Assembly (NCBI RefSeq): GCF_000428065.1
Contig: NZ_ATZF01000005.1
Span: 62,001-126,000 of the forward strand
Direction of reading: 5' to 3'
Length of the DNA: 64,000 nucleotides
Origin: Shimazuella kribbensis DSM 45090
GTDB taxonomy: Bacteria; Bacillota; Bacilli; Thermoactinomycetales; Thermoactinomycetaceae
The position numbers and the translations under genes are program-made. Below are positions 43,373 through 52,182 of the stretch, in pieces. Position 1 is the stretch's first letter. Every line of letters starts with the position of its first letter. Below the pieces are notes generated by a model, which saw only the letters and a list, made by a program, of their open reading frames with translations, searched no databases and was not told the DNA's origin.

Positions 43373-44155
43373 TTAAATTACATCATTTTTTTCCGCTTCA
43401 ATAATTTGTTTCGCATGTTTTTCAAGAAAACTGGCTACTTCTCTTCCTTTGTTAGGTTCTGTTTTAGCGATGATTCTTATGTAGTTTTCTGCTTTGTTTG
43501 GAGTACGCACATCCAGCACTGCTGGTCCTTGCACTACATCTGTCATTTCTTCTTTTAGAAGGTTTAAGTTTGCTTGAATCTCAGCGATAAAATCGAGCAT
43601 GTTTTTACCGTTTGTATAGTGGACTTTTACGTCTACAATTGTATTAGAAGTTCCTTTGGAGTGGTTGGTTAACGATTTTAATTCGCGATTGGGGATGAAG
43701 TGCAGATCACCATTTAGATCGCGGATTTTTAGAACACGTAATCCGGTTTGTTCTACTACACCCGAAAATCCATTAACTGTAATGTGGTCATTCACATTCA
43801 CTTGATCTTCCATTAAAATAAAAAATCCTGTTACAATATCACTTACAAGTCCTTGTGCACCAAAACCTATTGCTAAACCAATAATTCCTGCACTTGCGAT
43901 CAGTCCAGTGGCATTGATGCCAAATTGATCCAATAAAGCTACAACAGCAATAAAAAATAGAACATATCCAATAAAGTTGCTAGCAAGACTAGCCATTGTT
44001 TGAAGACGTGAATTTTCTTTCTTTCTTCCAACTATAAAACGATAAATAATTCCTTTGATGATCAGAAAAGCGATGTACGTAATGAATACGATGACTAAAC
44101 AACTTACAAGAATATCAGTGACATGAGCCCAGTTGATATCAAATTTCCAATTCAT
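43373..44155 (-). CDS. MscS-family mechanosensitive channel
   Basis: 260 residues from ATG 44155 (AAAGGAGGAATACATC upstream). Three membrane segments; the pore helix GLIASAGIIGLAIGFGAQGLVSDIVTGFFILMEDQ, the beta domain with DHITVNGFSGVVEQTGLRVLKIRDLNGDLHFIPN and a C-terminal alpha/beta domain follow in MscS order. Opens under membrane tension to release solutes. Close in type to YkuT of B. subtilis. Single-gene unit. Confidence 0.92.
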   Translation of the reverse strand: MNWKFDINWAHVTDILVSCLVIVFITYIAFLIIKGIIYRFIVGRKKENSRLQTMASLASNFIGYVLFFIAVVALLDQFGINATGLIASAGIIGLAIGFGAQGLVSDIVTGFFILMEDQVNVNDHITVNGFSGVVEQTGLRVLKIRDLNGDLHFIPNRELKSLTNHSKGTSNTIVDVKVHYTNGKNMLDFIAEIQANLNLLKEEMTDVVQGPAVLDVRTPNKAENYIRIIAKTEPNKGREVASFLEKHAKQIIEAEKNDVI

Positions 44156-44298
44156 GATGTATTCCTCCTTTACGATGATAAAGTCCAAACAAGTAGGTAT
44201 AATATAGCATATTTTTCAAAGCAAAACATATTGAATATTCATTCAACAACAAAAAAATACGGATAGGACAGAAAAAGATATTTTTATTTAAAAAAGGA

Positions 44299-44327
44299 TT
44301 GACAGTTTGGCATATATGTCGTAAGAT
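44299..44327 (+). promoter_or_regulatory. Strong sigma-A promoter for the tRNA pair
   Basis: TTGACA, 17 bp, TAAGAT, 15 bp before the tRNA-Leu gene. Confidence 0.85.
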
Positions 44328-44342
44328 AAATCTTGTCGCTGA

Positions 44343-44426
44343 GCCGAAGTGGCGGAACTGGCAGACGCGCACGACTCAAAATCGTGTTCCTTTGGAGTGT
44401 GGGTTCGAGTCCCACCTTCGGTACCA
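44343..44426 (+). tRNA. tRNA-Leu (anticodon CAA)
   Basis: Acceptor GCCGAAG/CTTCGGT, long variable arm typical of Leu, anticodon loop CTCAAAA giving CAA, T arm GGGTTCGAGTCCC, encoded CCA. Length 84. Confidence 0.93.
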
Positions 44427-44441
44427 CCTATAATTGCATAT

Positions 44442-44519
44442 CGGGGTGTAGCTCAGTTTGGCCAGAGCACTCGCTTTGGGAGCGAGGGGCCGCAGGTTCG
44501 AATCCTGTCACCCCGACCA
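44442..44519 (+). tRNA. tRNA-Pro (anticodon TGG)
   Basis: Acceptor CGGGGTG/CACCCCG, D arm AGCTCAGTTTGGCCAGAGC, anticodon stem CTCGC/GCGAG around TTTGGGA giving TGG, T arm CAGGTTCGAATCCTG, encoded CCA. Confidence 0.93.
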
Positions 44520-44542
44520 CAATTTAGGTGTCAAGATGAAGG

Positions 44543-44576
44543 CATATTAGAGAAAAAATCTAATGTGTCTTTTTTC
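44543..44576 (+). terminator. Terminator after the tRNA pair
   Basis: CATATTAG/CTAATGTG stem and TCTTTTTTCTTT tail. Confidence 0.75.
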
Positions 44577-44600
44577 TTTATATCTTTGCGAGTGGGAAAA

Positions 44601-44620
44601 CCCCTAGCTTCAGCTATGGA
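44601..44620. repeat. IS605-type end hairpin (left side of TnpB element)
   Basis: CCCCTAGCTTCAGCTATGG is a palindrome with the same TTCA apex as the hairpins at 28095 and 45936. It is probably an end of the TnpB element or a remnant of a second one. Confidence 0.5.
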
Positions 44621-44763
44621 GAGGAGAGCGAGCGTCAGGCGAGGGAGGGGCGATTTTTTCCTCTCGCAAGCCAGACCATTTTTGGTGAGATTATTTGAAT
44701 ATACTTACTATTTGTTGTGAAAGGAGCCGCAGGATATCGAAAATCAGCAAAGGAGGTGAGCCC

Positions 44764-45891
44764 ATGCACAAGTCATTTCAATTCCGACTTCGACCAACCA
44801 AAGAACAAGCAACGTTAATAAATAAATCGATTGGGTGCAGCCGATTCGTATTCAATCACTTTCTTAGCCAATGGAACGAAGCGTACCAAGAAACGGGAAA
44901 AGGGTTCACCTACGCGAAATGCTCTAAGCTACTCAGGGAACAGAAAAGAGAGCTCATTTGGCTAAAAGAAGTGGATTCCACTTCTTTGCAAAACACGTTA
45001 AAACATGTAGTGGATGCTTTTTCTCGTTTTTTCCAGAAGCAAAACGATGCTCCTCAGTTCAAAAGCAGAAAAAATCGAGTCCAAGCCTACACCAGCCAAT
45101 GCAACTACCCAAAAAACAGCCATCCTACGATTGAAATGAATGGAAATAAAATCAAACTGCCAAAACTAGGTTGGGTGAAGTTTGTAAAATCAAGAGAAAT
45201 CAGTGGTCGTATTTTGTCCGCGACGATTCGTCGTACTTCGACAGGGAGATATAACGTATCGATTCTCTGCGAAGGAAGCTATAGAAGAGCTGTTCCAGCG
45301 CAAAAAGAAGCGATTGGCATCGATTTGGGACTCAAAGACTTTGCAGTCTTCGATGATGGGAGCAAAGTGAATCCTAGTCGTTTTTTTCGCCGCTATGAAC
45401 AAAAATTAGCACAAGCTGGGCAAGTCTTGTCACGACGAAAAAAAGATGGTTCCAATTGGCACAAAGCACGAATCAAAGTCGCACGTATCCATGAAAAAAT
45501 CACTAACGCACGCCATGACTTTTTACAGAAACTATCAACGAAACTGGTGAACGAAAACCAAGTCATCAGTATGGAAGACCTGCAAGTGAAAAACATGGTA
45601 AAAAATCACAAACTAGCAAAATCAATCACGGATACATCATGGTCGGAATTTGTTTCCCTCCTCACCTACAAAGCAAACGAATACGGGAGAACCCTTGTGA
45701 AAATAGGGAAAACATTTCCCTCTAGTCAGCTTTGTTCGTGCTGTGGATATCGGAATAGAGAAGTCAAAAAACTCCAGCTGCGGGAATGGACATGCCCCGA
45801 ATGCAAAGCACACCATGACCGAGACATCAACGCAGCAAAAAATATATTGCGAGAAGGAATTCGACTCGCCGCCGTGGGGCTCACGGTCTGA
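44764..45891 (+). CDS. TnpB, RNA-guided nuclease of an IS200/IS605-family element (intact)
   Basis: 375 residues from ATG 44764 (AAGGAGGTGAGCCC upstream). N-terminal [27 protein letters not shown], Ruv[11 protein letters not shown] (D187), Ruv[12 protein letters not shown] (E271), zinc finger CSCCG...CPEC (324-347), Ruv[14 protein letters not shown] (D354). All catalytic residues are kept. TnpB cuts DNA next to a short transposon-adjacent motif under a guide RNA made from the right end. No TnpA transposase is next to it, so the element would need help to move. Sits directly after two tRNA genes. Confidence 0.93.
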   Translation: MHKSFQFRLRPTKEQATLINKSIGCSRFVFNHFLSQWNEAYQETGKGFTYAKCSKLLREQKRELIWLKEVDSTSLQNTLKHVVDAFSRFFQKQNDAPQFKSRKNRVQAYTSQCNYPKNSHPTIEMNGNKIKLPKLGWVKFVKSREISGRILSATIRRTSTGRYNVSILCEGSYRRAVPAQKEAIGIDLGLKDFAVFDDGSKVNPSRFFRRYEQKLAQAGQVLSRRKKDGSNWHKARIKVARIHEKITNARHDFLQKLSTKLVNENQVISMEDLQVKNMVKNHKLAKSITDTSWSEFVSLLTYKANEYGRTLVKIGKTFPSSQLCSCCGYRNREVKKLQLREWTCPECKAHHDRDINAAKNILREGIRLAAVGLTV

Positions 45892-45935
45892 GCTTGGTAC
45901 ATTTCTTTGGAGTACCGAAGATTACCCAAGAATCA

Positions 45936-45954
45936 CCCGGCTTCAGCCGTGGGG
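45936..45954. repeat. Right-end hairpin of the intact TnpB element
   Basis: CCCGGCTTCAGCCGTGGGG closes on TTCA; the element probably ends a few bases further, near GTTGTCAA. The guide RNA would span the end of tnpB and this hairpin. Confidence 0.7.
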
Positions 45955-45963
45955 AGTTGTCAA

Positions 45964-46198
45964 AGAGGGATTTAGCAAGAGATAAAGTGTTTTTTTGTAG
46001 GGATCAATCATCTCAACGAACTGAACCTTTAAATGGTGGTAAATAAGGAGAGAACATTTGATCTTGATATATGTGAATTAACGGAGTTCCCAAAATCTGA
46101 TTTCTTCAAAATAAAGTTGATTATAGTTTAGTTCATACGGTCCCATTTACTCGTTTGACAATTAGATTGAGTTTTTTATTTGATAGGGAGGTATGGAG
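45964..46198. other. Intergenic region before rnhA
   Basis: Together with the element end this is just over 300 bp without a gene. TTGACA at 46154-46159 is a possible -35 box for rnhA, but the -10 is poor. Nothing else seen. Confidence 0.4.
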
Positions 46199-46609
46199 TT
46201 GAAAGAAGTAACTATCTATACGGACGGTGCTTGCTCTGGTAATCCTGGTCCGGGAGGTTGGGCAGCTATATTAATCCATGGTGAACGTACGAAGGAAATC
46301 TCTGGTGGAGAGGTGCAGACAACAAATAATCGAATGGAATTAATGGCTGTTATTCAATCGCTTAAAATATTAAAACAGACATGTAAGGTGAAAGTTTGCT
46401 CAGACAGTGCTTACATTGTCAATTGTTTTCGGGAGAAATGGTACGTAAAATGGGAGCGATCGGGATTTAAGAAGAATGAGGATTTGTGGATACAATTATT
46501 AACATTGTATCGCAAGCATAGAGTAGATTTTGTAAAGGTGAAAGGTCATAGCAACGTAGAATTAAACAATCGATGTGATGAATTGGCCAGAGCAGCAGTA
46601 CCTAAATAA
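46199..46609 (+). CDS. rnhA: Ribonuclease HI
   Basis: 136 residues. Active-site residues: D in YTDGACSGNPGPGGWA, E in NNRMELMAV, D in CSDSAYIVN, and the late GHSNVELNNRCDELA segment. Cuts RNA in RNA-DNA hybrids. TTG 46199 is chosen since AGGGAGG ends seven bases upstream; the ATG at 46193 would be only one base from it. The three genes rnhA-queG-ogt are close and probably co-transcribed. Confidence 0.92.
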   Translation: MKEVTIYTDGACSGNPGPGGWAAILIHGERTKEISGGEVQTTNNRMELMAVIQSLKILKQTCKVKVCSDSAYIVNCFREKWYVKWERSGFKKNEDLWIQLLTLYRKHRVDFVKVKGHSNVELNNRCDELARAAVPK

Positions 46610-46628
46610 GGAAAGGTAGGTGGGATAA

Positions 46629-47783
46629 ATGAATGGCGCACAGCTCAAAGAAATGTTGATCACAAAAGCAAAAGAATTGAAGATTGATAAGATTGGTTTT
46701 GCCTCTGCTGATCCTTTTTTAACATTAAAAGAGCGGTTGCGCGAACAGCAAGATAGAGGTTTTGCATCTGGATTTGAAGAGTCAGATATAGAACTTCGTA
46801 CACAACCTGAAAAACTGATGCCTGATGTAAAAACGATCATCGCGATTGCTGTTGCTTATCCTGCCAAACTAAAGAATCCGCCAAAGTCTGAACCTGGAAA
46901 TTATCGTGGAATTTTTTGTCGTGCTTCTTGGGGGACAGATTACCATCATGTACTGAAACAAAAGTTAGATGATTTATCTGATTACCTGCATTCATTGGTG
47001 CCTAATGCAACTATTCAATCAATGGTTGATACTGGTTCTTTAAGTGATCGAGCAGTAGCAGAGCGGGCAGGTATTGGTTGGAGTGGAAAAAATACTGCTA
47101 TTATTACAGAGGAATATGGTTCTTGGGTTTATCTTGGTGAGATGTTAGTAGATGTGTATATACCAGCCGATGATCCTATTGAAGATGGATGCAGAGATTG
47201 TACTTTATGTATGTCAGCTTGTCCTACTGGAGCACTTGTGGAGCCAGGTCGTCTTGATGCTCAGTCTTGTATTGCATATTTAACACAAACCAAAAAAATG
47301 ATTCCAGAACAATATCGTGATAAAATCGGTAATCGCCTTTACGGATGCGATACATGTCAGACGGTCTGCCCAATGAACAGAAAACGTTATTTTGATCATC
47401 AAGCTGAATTCACACCTGACCTTGAAAAAGTCAAACCATTGTTAAAACCCCTTCTAAGATTAAGCAATAGGCAATTTAAGGAGCAATATGGGAAGATGTC
47501 TGGTTCATGGCGTGGGAAAAATCCGATACAACGCAATGCAATTATCGCTTTAGCTCATTTTCGTGATAAATCTGCAATTCCAGATTTAATCGAGCTATTG
47601 CAGGCAGATGCTCGTCCTGTAATTCGTGGTACTGTAGTGTGGGCATTAGGAAAAATAGGCGGGTTGGAAGCTAAACAGGCTCTTACTGAAGCTTTGAGTC
47701 GAGAAAAAGATGATATAGTGCTGTCTGAAATTCATACAGCTTTGGCAAAATGGGAGCAAGAAGATGCAAGTATTATGGGATAA
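46629..47783 (+). CDS. queG: Epoxyqueuosine reductase QueG
   Basis: 384 residues. Cobalamin-binding N-terminal half with YRGIFCRASWGTDYHHVL and DTGSLSDRAVAERAGIGWSGKNT, two 4Fe-4S sites CRDCTLCMSACP and CDTCQTVCP, then HEAT-like repeats (RDKSAIPDLIELLQADA) that hold the tRNA. Last step of queuosine formation at tRNA position 34. AGGTGGGATAA precedes the ATG. Overlaps ogt by 20 bp. Confidence 0.95.
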   Translation: MNGAQLKEMLITKAKELKIDKIGFASADPFLTLKERLREQQDRGFASGFEESDIELRTQPEKLMPDVKTIIAIAVAYPAKLKNPPKSEPGNYRGIFCRASWGTDYHHVLKQKLDDLSDYLHSLVPNATIQSMVDTGSLSDRAVAERAGIGWSGKNTAIITEEYGSWVYLGEMLVDVYIPADDPIEDGCRDCTLCMSACPTGALVEPGRLDAQSCIAYLTQTKKMIPEQYRDKIGNRLYGCDTCQTVCPMNRKRYFDHQAEFTPDLEKVKPLLKPLLRLSNRQFKEQYGKMSGSWRGKNPIQRNAIIALAHFRDKSAIPDLIELLQADARPVIRGTVVWALGKIGGLEAKQALTEALSREKDDIVLSEIHTALAKWEQEDASIMG

Positions 47784-48264
47784 ATGGGAGACGGAGAGTC
47801 CCTTTGGGACCCTAACAGTTGCTGTTACTGAAAATGGATTGTGTTATATTGGCTTTGAGGATGAACGATTAGAACAATGGTGTCAAAGTTCCATTTTCGA
47901 TGCTCATATCATACAAGATTCCACTAGGTTACATCCTTACGTATCCCAATTAAAGGAATATTTCCTAGGAATCCGAAAGACTTTCTCTGTACCTCTTGAT
48001 CTTTATGGTACGAAGTTCCAGAAACGAGTCTGGACCGCTTTGCAATCCATTCCATATGGAGAAGTTTGTTCTTACAAAACCATAGCAATTGCAATTGATT
48101 CCCCCAAGGCAGTCCGGGCTGTTGGCGGTGCGAATAACAAAAACCCTATTCCTATTATCATTCCATGCCATCGTGTGATCGGGATAAATGGTAAGTTGGT
48201 TGGCTATGGTGGTGGATTGGACAAGAAAGAATATTTACTTTCCATGGAACAAAAACTCGCCTAG
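47764..48264 (+). CDS. ogt: Methylated-DNA-protein cysteine methyltransferase
   Basis: 166 residues. The acceptor Cys is C135 in IIPCHRVIG, preceded by RVWTALQSIPYGEVCSYKTIA (helix-turn-helix) and followed by GYGGGLDKKEYLL. Removes alkyl groups from O6-guanine in a single suicidal reaction. GGGAGCAAGAAG precedes the ATG; start overlaps queG, so coupled. Confidence 0.95.
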   Translation: MQVLWDKWETESPFGTLTVAVTENGLCYIGFEDERLEQWCQSSIFDAHIIQDSTRLHPYVSQLKEYFLGIRKTFSVPLDLYGTKFQKRVWTALQSIPYGEVCSYKTIAIAIDSPKAVRAVGGANNKNPIPIIIPCHRVIGINGKLVGYGGGLDKKEYLLSMEQKLA

Positions 48265-48286
48265 TATACAGGTGAGTTTTTTTATT
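48253..48286 (+). terminator. Terminator after ogt
   Basis: AACTCGCC-TAGTATACA-GGTGAGTT then TTTTTTATTT; overlaps the ogt stop. Confidence 0.75.
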
Positions 48287-48315
48287 TCCTGATGATAATA
48301 GAGGGTAACTTGTTT

Positions 48316-48348
48316 AAAAATCGCTAAGAAGTTCTTAGCGATTTTTTT
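48316..48348. terminator. Second terminator downstream of ogt
   Basis: AAAATCGCTAAGAA-GTTCTTAGCGATTTT, near-perfect, with T tract. Confidence 0.85.
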
Positions 48349-48438
48349 GATTTGAAGTAATATCGAGTTTCAGCACCGGTTGATAATTTTTTGCCATGAT
48401 ACATTTTTTCTCATATGAATAAAGAAGGGGGTTAAAAC

Positions 48439-48915
48439 ATGTATAACCGGGAACAAGCTGTTGTCTATGCAAATACGTATTGGAACTCACATAATCCAGC
48501 ATATCGCTTTTTTGCAACAAATGATTGTACCAATTTTATTTCTCAATGTCTGGCTGAAGGTGGCTTCCCGATGGAGTCAAGTGGTGACCGGAAGAGAGGT
48601 TGGTGGTATCGGAAAAAAGGGACTACACATAATTGGAGTTATAGTTGGGCAGTAGCTCATAGCTTTTACTATTATCTACGAAGAAAAGCACATGCAGTGT
48701 TACAGGCGAATCAATTACAGATAGGTGATATCATTTGTTACGACTTTGAAGGGGATGGAAGATTTAATCACAGCACGATCGTAACACATAAAGATAAAAA
48801 TGGAGAACCATATGTCAATGCCCATACTGTAAATAGTCAGCAACGTTACTGGGTCTATCGGGATTCCTATAATTGGACGCCAAACATTAAGTATGCATTC
48901 TTTCATATCAGATGA
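48439..48915 (+). CDS. Stand-alone amidase domain protein, copy 1
   Basis: 158 residues, almost wholly one domain of the putative amidase family (PF12671 type): YNREQAVVYANTYWNSHNPAYRFFATNDCTNFISQ with the nucleophile Cys in DCTNFISQ, and the His in RFNHSTIVTHKD, followed by NAHTVNSQQRYW. In most relatives this domain is the end of a secreted wall protein; here it stands alone with no signal peptide. GAAGGGGGTTAAAAC precedes the ATG. Substrate unknown; peptidoglycan or a peptide bond is likely. Confidence 0.85.
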   Translation: MYNREQAVVYANTYWNSHNPAYRFFATNDCTNFISQCLAEGGFPMESSGDRKRGWWYRKKGTTHNWSYSWAVAHSFYYYLRRKAHAVLQANQLQIGDIICYDFEGDGRFNHSTIVTHKDKNGEPYVNAHTVNSQQRYWVYRDSYNWTPNIKYAFFHIR

Positions 48916-49151
48916 TAAAAACTTATCCATTCGATTTTTAGGTTCATTGGAAATATTATTTTATTTCTTAAGTAATGATCCATCTGGATGGATACTCTGT
49001 CTTGATATTGGAAGTTACTTGACGTGTCGGTTTTGTAATACGACAACATTAAAAAATGTTCATTCCATCCTTAATCGAAACAATTTCATCATACCATGAA
49101 CGGTGGCACCTTCTTTCGTTTTTCATATAGATGTATGGAGGGGGTAGAGGT

Positions 49152-49625
49152 ATGTATAATCGAGAACAAGCAGTGGCGTATGCAAACACGTACTGGAACT
49201 CATATAACCCTGCATTTCGATATTTTTCTACAGATGACTGTACTAATTTTATTTCCCAATGTTTATATGCTGGTGGCTTTCCCATGGTTGGTGGCAGGAA
49301 TCGAAGTAAAGGTTGGTGGTATCACAGGGGAAACCCGAATAACTGGAGTTTCAGTTGGGCAGTAGCTAATAGTTTTTATTGGTTTTTACGCGGTCACGCT
49401 GTACAAGTGTCAAGAGTGGAAGATTTGCAATTAGGAGACATCATTATGTATGACTTTGAAGGGGATGGCAGATGGAATCATAGTACCATTGTCACCTATA
49501 AAGATGAAAATGGTCAGGCATATGTAAATGCCCATACGAACAATAGTCAATATCGTTACTGGCCTTACCAAGACTCCGCTGCTTGGACACCTAATATCAA
49601 ATATGCTTTTTTTCATATAAGGTAG
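49152..49625 (+). CDS. Stand-alone amidase domain protein, copy 2
   Basis: 157 residues from ATG 49152 (GAGGGGGTAGAGGT upstream). Tandem duplicate of the gene before it, same length and same key residues (DDCTNFISQ; RWNHSTIVTYKD; NAHTNNSQYRYW), with roughly 70 percent identity by eye. Also without a signal peptide. The 236 bp between the two copies hold no gene; each copy probably has its own promoter. Confidence 0.85.
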   Translation: MYNREQAVAYANTYWNSYNPAFRYFSTDDCTNFISQCLYAGGFPMVGGRNRSKGWWYHRGNPNNWSFSWAVANSFYWFLRGHAVQVSRVEDLQLGDIIMYDFEGDGRWNHSTIVTYKDENGQAYVNAHTNNSQYRYWPYQDSAAWTPNIKYAFFHIR

Positions 49626-49726
49626 CTAATGATTGAAGGATTCAGTACTTCACCTAATCAGAAGTTAATATCAGTCTTAAATACTGTCATCCTATGGTTG
49701 GATTTTCGATGTTTTAGGAAGGAGTA

Positions 49727-49756
49727 AAAGCGGGCTAACATCAGTTTAACCCGCTT
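49727..49756 (-). terminator. Terminator between amidase copy 2 and the oxidoreductase
   Basis: AAGCGGGCTAA/TTAACCCGCTT stem; the minus strand continues with TTTTAC. Confidence 0.85.
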
Positions 49757-49765
49757 ACAAACAAA

Positions 49766-50665
49766 TCAGGCAAACTCCCTTTCCGTCAGATCCGCATTCA
49801 CGCCCATAGCAGCTCGGCTGCCTTCTGCTGCTGAAGAGATTAGATGAGAAGGGGTAATAGTGTCTCCCGCAACATAGACACCTTTTATATTGGTTCTGCC
49901 GAAATCATCTTTTATTATTTTTCCTTGATCATCTGCTTCACATCCCAAAAGTTCATGAAAGGAAGATGCTTGAATCAGTCGTGGGGATATAAAACCTCCC
50001 ATTCTTTGTACTTCATGATTCTCGAAGATCACACGTTCTAATTGTCCGTCTTTACCCACTAATGAAATGATTTTTTGATCTTGTACTTGTATTCCTTTTT
50101 GCTCGAGTTTTTCTTTTTGTTTTCGATTTAAATTTTGCTGGCCATTTGTACAAACTATTAAATCTTGACTCCAGTTCCATACCATAGTTGTCAGATGAAA
50201 GACGTTTTGTTGCTCCGATATAACAATCAAAGGTTTATTTCTTAACTCCCACCCATCACAGTAAGGACAGTTGAATAAGCTTTTTCCGTAAAAATCGTTT
50301 ATACCATTAATAGCTGGGAGATTTTCTTTTAAACCAGTGGCAAGTATTATATTTTTAGCGTATATTTTCTCGCCATCTGCCTGAGTTAAACAGAAATAAG
50401 CTGGATATTTATCTGTTTCTACTTTTGTAATTCGGACATTTTGCATTTCCACAGAAGGATAATGACTGATTTCTTGATGGGCTATTTTTCTAAATTCCAT
50501 TGGATGGATTCCGTCTCTTGTTATAAAACCATGAGACTCTTTTGTTACTCGATTTCTTGGATTATTATCGTCGAATAAGATCACATTCCGTTTTGCTCGG
50601 CCTAGTACTAAGGCTGCATTTAGCCCTGCTGGACCACCGCCGATAATAGCGCAATCCATTATCAT
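49766..50665 (-). CDS. Thioredoxin reductase-like FAD oxidoreductase with CPYC motif
   Basis: 299 residues from ATG 50665 (AAAGGAGTGATTTTC upstream). FAD loop AIIGGGPAGLNAALVLGRA, ATGLKENLP, the redox pair C133/C136 in NCPYCDGWE, and GVYVAGDTITPSHLI. It lacks a clear NADPH GxGxxA motif after the CPYC, which places it with thioredoxin reductase-like dithiol oxidases (HlmI/GliT type) or low-Mr reductases with other donors. An Rrf2-type regulator lies upstream on the same strand, so thiol or redox stress control is likely. Confidence 0.82.
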   Translation of the reverse strand: MIMDCAIIGGGPAGLNAALVLGRAKRNVILFDDNNPRNRVTKESHGFITRDGIHPMEFRKIAHQEISHYPSVEMQNVRITKVETDKYPAYFCLTQADGEKIYAKNIILATGLKENLPAINGINDFYGKSLFNCPYCDGWELRNKPLIVISEQQNVFHLTTMVWNWSQDLIVCTNGQQNLNRKQKEKLEQKGIQVQDQKIISLVGKDGQLERVIFENHEVQRMGGFISPRLIQASSFHELLGCEADDQGKIIKDDFGRTNIKGVYVAGDTITPSHLISSAAEGSRAAMGVNADLTEREFA

Positions 50666-50762
50666 GAAAATCACTCCTTTAATAACATAATTTAAAGATC
50701 GCTAAATACCTGAACTACATGCGCATTGTAGGAATCTGAATAGATCCAGATGTTCCTTTAAA

Positions 50763-50784
50763 GACTTTAAAGACACTTTAAGTC
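50763..50784. promoter_or_regulatory. Repeated CTTTAAAG dyad upstream of the oxidoreductase
   Basis: GACTTTAAAG-ACA-CTTTAAGTC forms a near-palindrome, with one more CTTTAAAG just before it (from 50757). It lies between the Rrf2 gene and the oxidoreductase and could be an operator for the regulator. Confidence 0.4.
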
Positions 50785-50802
50785 TGAATTAGATGAAAAA
50801 AA

Positions 50803-51225
50803 TTATCGAGATCCACTCGATAGGACAGAAAGATTTACATTTCCAACTAGGTCTACTAACTTTTTTTCACTCAAATATTTTATTAGTTCGCCTTCAGCAT
50901 CCATCATGACTTCTTGAATAGCACAATTATTTCGAGCATGTTCTAGACCGCACTGAAACAAAGATGTAGTGCCTTCGATAGCGTAAATGACATCTAGAAA
51001 GGAGATATCATTTTTTGATTTGGATAATTTATATCCACCATTTGCTCCTGTATTGGATTCAATCAAACCAAATTTCACCAACTTGGTCAAAATTTTAGAA
51101 AGGTATGTTGGGGAAATCTCCTGCATTTCAGCCAATTGTTGAACTGTTATGATCTTTTCTGGAGGCATTGCTAGAATATATAACATAGTGTGCAAAGCAT
51201 AATTGGTAGCTCTTGAGTACTTCAA
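50803..51225 (-). CDS. Rrf2-family transcription regulator
   Basis: 140 residues from TTG 51225 (GAGGTGAAAAC upstream). Winged helix: YALHTMLYILA, ITVQQLAEMQEISPTYLSKILTKLVKFGLIESNTGANGGYKLSK. Two cysteines only, C92 and C101; the three-Cys cluster site of IscR/NsrR is incomplete, so a thiol switch or another signal is more likely than a stable Fe-S cluster. Probably controls itself and the oxidoreductase downstream. Confidence 0.9.
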   Translation of the reverse strand: MKYSRATNYALHTMLYILAMPPEKIITVQQLAEMQEISPTYLSKILTKLVKFGLIESNTGANGGYKLSKSKNDISFLDVIYAIEGTTSLFQCGLEHARNNCAIQEVMMDAEGELIKYLSEKKLVDLVGNVNLSVLSSGSR

Positions 51226-51262
51226 GTTTTCACCTCGAATAAAGACTCATTGAATCTATAAT

Positions 51263-51291
51263 ATAGTATTGGAAACGTATAAACAAGTCAA
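51263..51291 (-). promoter_or_regulatory. Sigma-A promoter of the Rrf2 gene
   Basis: On the minus strand TTGACT, 17 bp, TACTAT, about 38 bp before the start codon. Confidence 0.75.
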
Positions 51292-51324
51292 ATGAGAAAG
51301 GAATTCTATTGTGAACTTTTTATT

Positions 51325-52155
51325 TTATCGAAATACGGAACGTGAAGGGCGCATTAAGTAATGTTGAATGAGTGTTACAATGCCATCTGCATCGTTAGAA
51401 GGAACTTCATGTGTAGCGTACTTTTTGGCTAAAGGATGTGCGTTCCGGACAGCTGCGGCTAAAGATGCCGTTTGAAACATCGTGATATCATTACAGTGAT
51501 CACCAATGACAGCTACCTGCTTTGCTGAAAGATTTATCATACTTAATACTTTATGGAGAGCACTTCCTTTGGAAACATTGTTAGGTAATATTTCGAAATA
51601 ATTATCTGCTGCTTGTACAAACTCGACACGATGGGCAAAGGGATGGATCGTGGACCAATTTTTTAGGAATTCCATTTCTTTCATAGATCCAATCAATTGT
51701 ATTTTGAGAATAGGTTCGTATAGCGGCATTCGTGGAGGAAATAAACGATATCGTATAGGGAATTGTTCCAATTGATATCTTGTTGACACACGCATTCTTC
51801 TTATATAGATGCTAGTTGGGCTATGAAGAAGTATATCAGCTTCTATTGGTAGATTTTCCATCGCTTTTAATAATTTTTCAATAATGAATGGCGGCAAACT
51901 AGATAGAGTAATTACTTCTTTTTTCAATGGAAGGTAGATTGCAGCTCCATTATAGAGAATCACTGGGTCCACTACTTGGAGCTGATCAAGATACATTTTA
52001 CATTCTGCTAGACTTCTTCCAGTCGCAATCGTGAACCTTCCGCCATTTGTCCGATATTTTGTAATGTGTTTTTTGGCTGCAAAGGGAATCTGGCAATCCG
52101 AATTTAATAATGTTCCATCTAAATCAGATACGAGAAAGGGAAATGTTGGATTCAT
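51325..52155 (-). CDS. HAD-superfamily (Cof-type) phosphatase
   Basis: 276 residues from ATG 52155 (GTGAGGTTAAGTGTA upstream). Motif I DLDGTLLNSD, motif II TGRS, Lys in SKGSAL, motif IV VIGDHCNDITMFQ, with the C2B cap typical of Cof/YwpJ enzymes, which dephosphorylate sugar phosphates or FMN. Substrate not defined. 27 bp after the MFS gene, so probably co-transcribed. Confidence 0.9.
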   Translation of the reverse strand: MNPTFPFLVSDLDGTLLNSDCQIPFAAKKHITKYRTNGGRFTIATGRSLAECKMYLDQLQVVDPVILYNGAAIYLPLKKEVITLSSLPPFIIEKLLKAMENLPIEADILLHSPTSIYIRRMRVSTRYQLEQFPIRYRLFPPRMPLYEPILKIQLIGSMKEMEFLKNWSTIHPFAHRVEFVQAADNYFEILPNNVSKGSALHKVLSMINLSAKQVAVIGDHCNDITMFQTASLAAAVRNAHPLAKKYATHEVPSNDADGIVTLIQHYLMRPSRSVFR

Positions 52156-52182
52156 TACACTTAACCTCACAAATTTATAGGA

